From positions 620,001 through 684,000 of the forward strand of contig NZ_CP099571.1 in assembly GCF_040409795.1 (NCBI RefSeq): a stretch of 64,000 nucleotides of DNA, in the 5' to 3' direction. The notes under the pieces were generated by a model, which ran no database searches, was not told where the DNA came from, and saw only the letters and a program-made list of their open reading frames with translations. Both the position numbers and the translations under genes were made by a program. Within the stretch, counting starts at the first letter, position 1, and every line of letters starts with the position of its first letter. Below, piece by piece: positions 61,079 to 64,000 of this stretch. This DNA comes from Polynucleobacter sp. MWH-UH19D (lineage in GTDB: Bacteria; Pseudomonadota; Gammaproteobacteria; Burkholderiales; Burkholderiaceae).

Positions 61079-62089
61079 ATGTTCATGGTTAAACGATTTT
61101 TAAAAAGTAGATCTTGGTTGCGAGTTGCGGCCGTCTCACTTTGCTCATTGGGTATCACCGTTACCGGTGCTCAAGCTGCTGATTTCCCTGGTGATCGTCC
61201 AATCACTTTGGTTGTGCCATTTGCAGCAGGCGGCCCAACTGATAAAGTAGCTCGCGAATTAGCGCTAGCCATGGGCAAGCAATTAAAAGGTCAAGTGATT
61301 GTTGATAACAGCCCTGGTGCCGGTGGAACGATTGGTGCTAAAAAAGTCATCAATTCTAAAAATGATGGCTATACCTTGTTGATTCACCACATTGGTATGT
61401 CTACTGCTCCAGCACTCTATAAGAATCTAGGTTTTGATCCCCTCAATGATTATGAGTACGTGGGTCAGGTGGCAGACGTACCAATGGTACTAGTGGGTAA
61501 CAAAGATTTGCCTCCTAAAAACTTCCAAGAGCTGCTCCCTTATATGAAAGCCAATGTAAGCAAAATTTCTTATGCCAATGCAGGCGTTGGTTCAGCTAGT
61601 CACTTGTGTGGTTTGTTATTTATGAGCCGTATTCAATTAGATCTCACTACCGTGCCATACAAAGGTACAGCCCCAGCTTTAACGGATTTGATTGGCGGTC
61701 AGGTGCAATTAATGTGTGATCAAACAACCAATATTTCTGGTCAACTTGCTACTGGGTCTATTAAGCCTTATGGCACAACCACCATGCAACGCATAAAAGC
61801 GTTTGACAAGATTCCGACTCTGAATGAGCAGGGCTTAAAGAATTTTGAAGTAAAAGTATGGCATGGTGTCTACGCACCTAAAGGTACGCCTAAAGCAGAG
61901 ATGGATAAATTATCTAAGGCATTGCAAGGCGCTATTCAAGATCCGCTTTATAAACAGCACATGGCTGAACTCGGCGTTGAAATCCCATCTCAAGCCAATG
62001 CTAGCCCAGAGGGGTTGAAAAAACATCTCAAGGCGCAAATTGATTTATGGTCACCCATCATCAAGGCTGCAGGTGTTTACGCAGACTAA
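61079..62089 (+). CDS. Bug-family (TctC) tripartite tricarboxylate transporter substrate-binding protein
   Basis: The 336-residue product has a signal peptide ending AQAADFP. The mature protein opens with PITLVVPFAAGGPTDKVARELA and has GAGGTIGAKKV and the downstream YKGTAPALTDLIGGQVQLMCDQ, all typical of Bug proteins that bind carboxylates in the periplasm. No tctA/tctB membrane genes are adjacent, as is common in Burkholderiales with many orphan Bug proteins. The ribosome site AGGAGA is five bases from ATG 61079. A strong terminator follows. Confidence 0.95.
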   Translation: MFMVKRFLKSRSWLRVAAVSLCSLGITVTGAQAADFPGDRPITLVVPFAAGGPTDKVARELALAMGKQLKGQVIVDNSPGAGGTIGAKKVINSKNDGYTLLIHHIGMSTAPALYKNLGFDPLNDYEYVGQVADVPMVLVGNKDLPPKNFQELLPYMKANVSKISYANAGVGSASHLCGLLFMSRIQLDLTTVPYKGTAPALTDLIGGQVQLMCDQTTNISGQLATGSIKPYGTTTMQRIKAFDKIPTLNEQGLKNFEVKVWHGVYAPKGTPKAEMDKLSKALQGAIQDPLYKQHMAELGVEIPSQANASPEGLKKHLKAQIDLWSPIIKAAGVYAD

Positions 62090-62142
62090 GCGGGATTCAA
62101 CAAACGACATCTATTAGTCTATAAGACTGAAAACAACGTAAT

Positions 62143-62165
62143 AAAACCGCCTTCGGGCGGTTTTT
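62143..62165 (+). terminator. Intrinsic terminator after the Bug gene
   Basis: AAAACCGCC pairs perfectly with GGCGGTTTT around a TTCG tetraloop, followed by T. Confidence 0.92.
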
Positions 62166-62234
62166 CCTTATTTGAGTTAACCATATGGGTCTTTGATAAA
62201 CTGATGCGACCCTATGACCTTATTTACAAATACT

Positions 62235-63029
62235 ATGAAAACGTCATCAAAAACTATCTTTTTTCTTAGCTTAGGAATTTTTGCCGGTTTGGTTCAGGCG
62301 CAAACTACTAGCGAAGCTTCTCCCATTCCTAAGATTGCCGATAGTTGGCGTTATGAAGTAACTCCATACGTTTGGGGTCCTGGCATCAAGGGAACATTGA
62401 ACTTTAACAATAGCCTGGCCAGGTCAGCCGATATGAATACGAGTAATGTTCTGAGCGCTCTGAAGTCTGGCGGAATGATTGCGGCTGAGGCTCATTACGG
62501 ACACTGGGGGATCATGGGTGACCTGGTTTCTGCAACCTTGCAACACTCTGGCTCAGTTCCGGTTTACGGGGGGCAAGCCACTATTGCTGATAAGGTCACT
62601 TTGCAGCAGACTGTTTTGACAGGCGCGGCAACATATACATTAGTTAACAACATAGATGCTTACCTTGATGGATTGCTGGGCGTTCGAGCGATTGATATTA
62701 CTGCTACATTGAACGGCAACTTGGACGGCACTAACATCTCTAAAACGATTTCTAGCAAAACTTCCACAGTAGACCCCATCATTGGTGCCAAAGGGCGCTA
62801 TCGTATTGCAGACTCTAGTTGGTATCTTCCAGCTTATGCTGATATTGGTAGCGGGGGCGGTACTACTAATCTGACATGGCAGGTAGCTGCCGGCATTGGT
62901 AAAACTTTTAATCAATTAATTGATGCATCTTTGACTTATCGTGCACTTTACTACGATATGAAATCAAGCGCTGTGCTACAAAAGACCACAATGCAGGGCC
63001 CACAGCTCTCCGTGACATTGAAGTTCTAA
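62235..63029 (+). CDS. Predicted outer membrane beta-barrel protein
   Basis: The ATG at 62235 gives a standard signal peptide (MKTSSKTIFFLSLGIFAGLVQAQ); an in-frame ATG at 62214 adds seven residues. The mature 240 residues show alternating polar/hydrophobic strands (WRYEVTPYVWGPGIKGTLNF, HWGIMGDLVSATLQ, LIDASLTYRALYYDM) and end in Phe (LSVTLKF), as outer-membrane barrels do. The substrate is unknown. Confidence 0.75.
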   Translation: MKTSSKTIFFLSLGIFAGLVQAQTTSEASPIPKIADSWRYEVTPYVWGPGIKGTLNFNNSLARSADMNTSNVLSALKSGGMIAAEAHYGHWGIMGDLVSATLQHSGSVPVYGGQATIADKVTLQQTVLTGAATYTLVNNIDAYLDGLLGVRAIDITATLNGNLDGTNISKTISSKTSTVDPIIGAKGRYRIADSSWYLPAYADIGSGGGTTNLTWQVAAGIGKTFNQLIDASLTYRALYYDMKSSAVLQKTTMQGPQLSVTLKF

Positions 63030-63057
63030 TTTTTTTACTTATCACCGATTGCCAATT

Positions 63058-63930
63058 ATGATTTTGAAATACATCAGTGTCGCCTTAGCTTTTGCAACCT
63101 TATCTAGCATTACATATGCTCAAGACGTTCCAGCGCGTGCCGGTACTGTTGCTGTAGAGAATTCGGGCGCTTTAAAGCCTGCAAAAAAAGAAGTGGATAA
63201 GGAAGACATTGCAAAGAAATTAGCAAATCCGATTGCGAATATGATTTCTGTACCATTTCAATATGAATTTAGTCGTGGGGTAGGTTTAAATCAGGGTGGC
63301 TCAGAACAAACGCTATTATTTCAACCGGTTGCCCCATTTGACTTGGGTGGTGGCGATATCTTTATCGTGCGTCCGATTGTTGCTGGTGCGCGTGAGACTA
63401 GTATTGAATATGCGCCAGGCAAATCCTTCTCGGGGTACGGTATTGCAAGTGTGACACTCGAGTCCTTCTATGCCCCCAATACGAATTCATCATGGATCTG
63501 GGGTATTGGCCCTTATGCTCAATCGCCTTCAGGAAATAGTGGTAGGTTTGGCTCACAGCAAACTGGCGCTGGCGTAACTGCAGTGGTACTGAATCGTCAA
63601 GGACCATGGACTTATGGTCTATTGGGTTACCAGTCTTGGAATGTGGGTGGTAATCCAGCTTTTGGCACGCAGAACAACCTTTATGGTCAACCATTTGTTG
63701 CATACACCACCAAAGATGCTTGGACTTACACAGCCAACATGGAAGCGCAATACAACTACGATACGCATCGCACTACCAATCCGCTGTATGTTGGCGTTTC
63801 GAAGTTGGAAGTCTTTGATGGCGTACCTATTTCCTTTGGGGCGGGCCCAATCTATTACGTTAGCAATACGCCTGGCGGCCCTTCAGGATGGGGTGGTCGC
63901 GCTACGGTTACCTTAGTAGTGTTGAAATAA
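63058..63930 (+). CDS. Exported transporter/neuromedin U-like outer membrane protein
   Basis: The ATG at 63058 is preferred to TTG at 63049, giving a signal peptide that ends TYAQD. The mature part contains ANPIANMISVPFQYEFSRGVGLNQGG and repeated glycine/aromatic strands (WIWGIGPYAQSPSG, GPWTYGLLGYQSWNVGG) seen in proteins often annotated neuromedin U or 'transporter' in bacteria, thought to be outer-membrane barrels. It follows the barrel gene at 62235 by 28 bases, so the two may be co-expressed. The exact function is unknown. Confidence 0.78.
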   Translation: MILKYISVALAFATLSSITYAQDVPARAGTVAVENSGALKPAKKEVDKEDIAKKLANPIANMISVPFQYEFSRGVGLNQGGSEQTLLFQPVAPFDLGGGDIFIVRPIVAGARETSIEYAPGKSFSGYGIASVTLESFYAPNTNSSWIWGIGPYAQSPSGNSGRFGSQQTGAGVTAVVLNRQGPWTYGLLGYQSWNVGGNPAFGTQNNLYGQPFVAYTTKDAWTYTANMEAQYNYDTHRTTNPLYVGVSKLEVFDGVPISFGAGPIYYVSNTPGGPSGWGGRATVTLVVLK

Positions 63931-63948
63931 TTCAATTTATATAAAAAC

Positions 63949-63988
63949 GCTGGGGGATTGTATTGGAAAGTCCAAGAAGTCCCCTAGC
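63949..63988. other. Nested inverted repeat at the end of the window
   Basis: GCTGGGGGA pairs with TCCCCTAGC (one wobble/mismatch), enclosing a second stem TTGGA-AAG-TCCAA. There is no T-run. It could be an operator, part of an RNA leader or a terminator remnant; the context beyond 64000 is not visible. Confidence 0.4.
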
Positions 63989-64000
63989 TCTCGTCATGCT

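Overview
The window looks like a chromosomal segment of a small-genome betaproteobacterium. The low-to-mid GC content, the fli/flg gene order, the Bug-type binding protein and the MaoC-Pta/AckA cluster fit Burkholderiales, most likely Polynucleobacter or a close relative. That is an inference from gene content, since no rRNA or other species marker is present. No tRNA, rRNA, insertion sequence, prophage or CRISPR array was seen.

Region 1 (1-27.9 kb) is a nearly complete flagellar locus on the + strand. It starts inside fliG and runs fliHIJKLMNOPQR, an exported protein of unknown function and a periplasmic alpha-carbonic anhydrase. After a perfect terminator comes a second operon, flgBCDEFGHIJKL-motAB, then three small envelope/TPR genes and flhB. 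The flg operon is preceded by a textbook sigma-54 promoter, two matching upstream inverted repeats and a hairpin at the predicted transcript start. FlgE and FlgK are enlarged by internal protein repeats, FlgJ lacks its muramidase domain, FliM lacks a canonical CheY-binding peptide, and FlhB carries NPDH instead of NPTH.

Region 2 (27.9-45.3 kb) is an accessory region of many small, mostly unknown genes. It includes a voltage-gated channel with two voltage sensors and one pore, translationally coupled to a one-helix envelope protein. Also here are a single-sensor paralogue of that channel, an M23 peptidase near three consecutive bactofilins and a ParA-like ATPase, a YcgR-type PilZ flagellar brake, Sel1/TPR proteins, and one of a pair of tail-conserved membrane proteins.

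Region 3 (45.3-51.7 kb) is metabolic: FabI-type enoyl-ACP reductase, a MaoC-phosphotransacetylase fusion, acetate kinase, the second tail-conserved membrane protein, an FMN/Fe-S glutamate-synthase-like protein and a small exported protein.

Region 4 (51.7-64 kb) concerns metal and stress physiology. It holds an NhaR-like LysR regulator divergent from a TerC-UspA fusion (with an internal start signal for the UspA part), a ribosome-hibernation-like protein, and a three-gene RND efflux operon plus PII-like gene. The efflux operon lies behind a leader that matches the yybP-ykoY manganese riboswitch. A Bug-type solute-binding protein and two outer-membrane/exported proteins follow. An 18-bp motif recurs upstream of the TerC-UspA, hibernation-factor and Bug genes.
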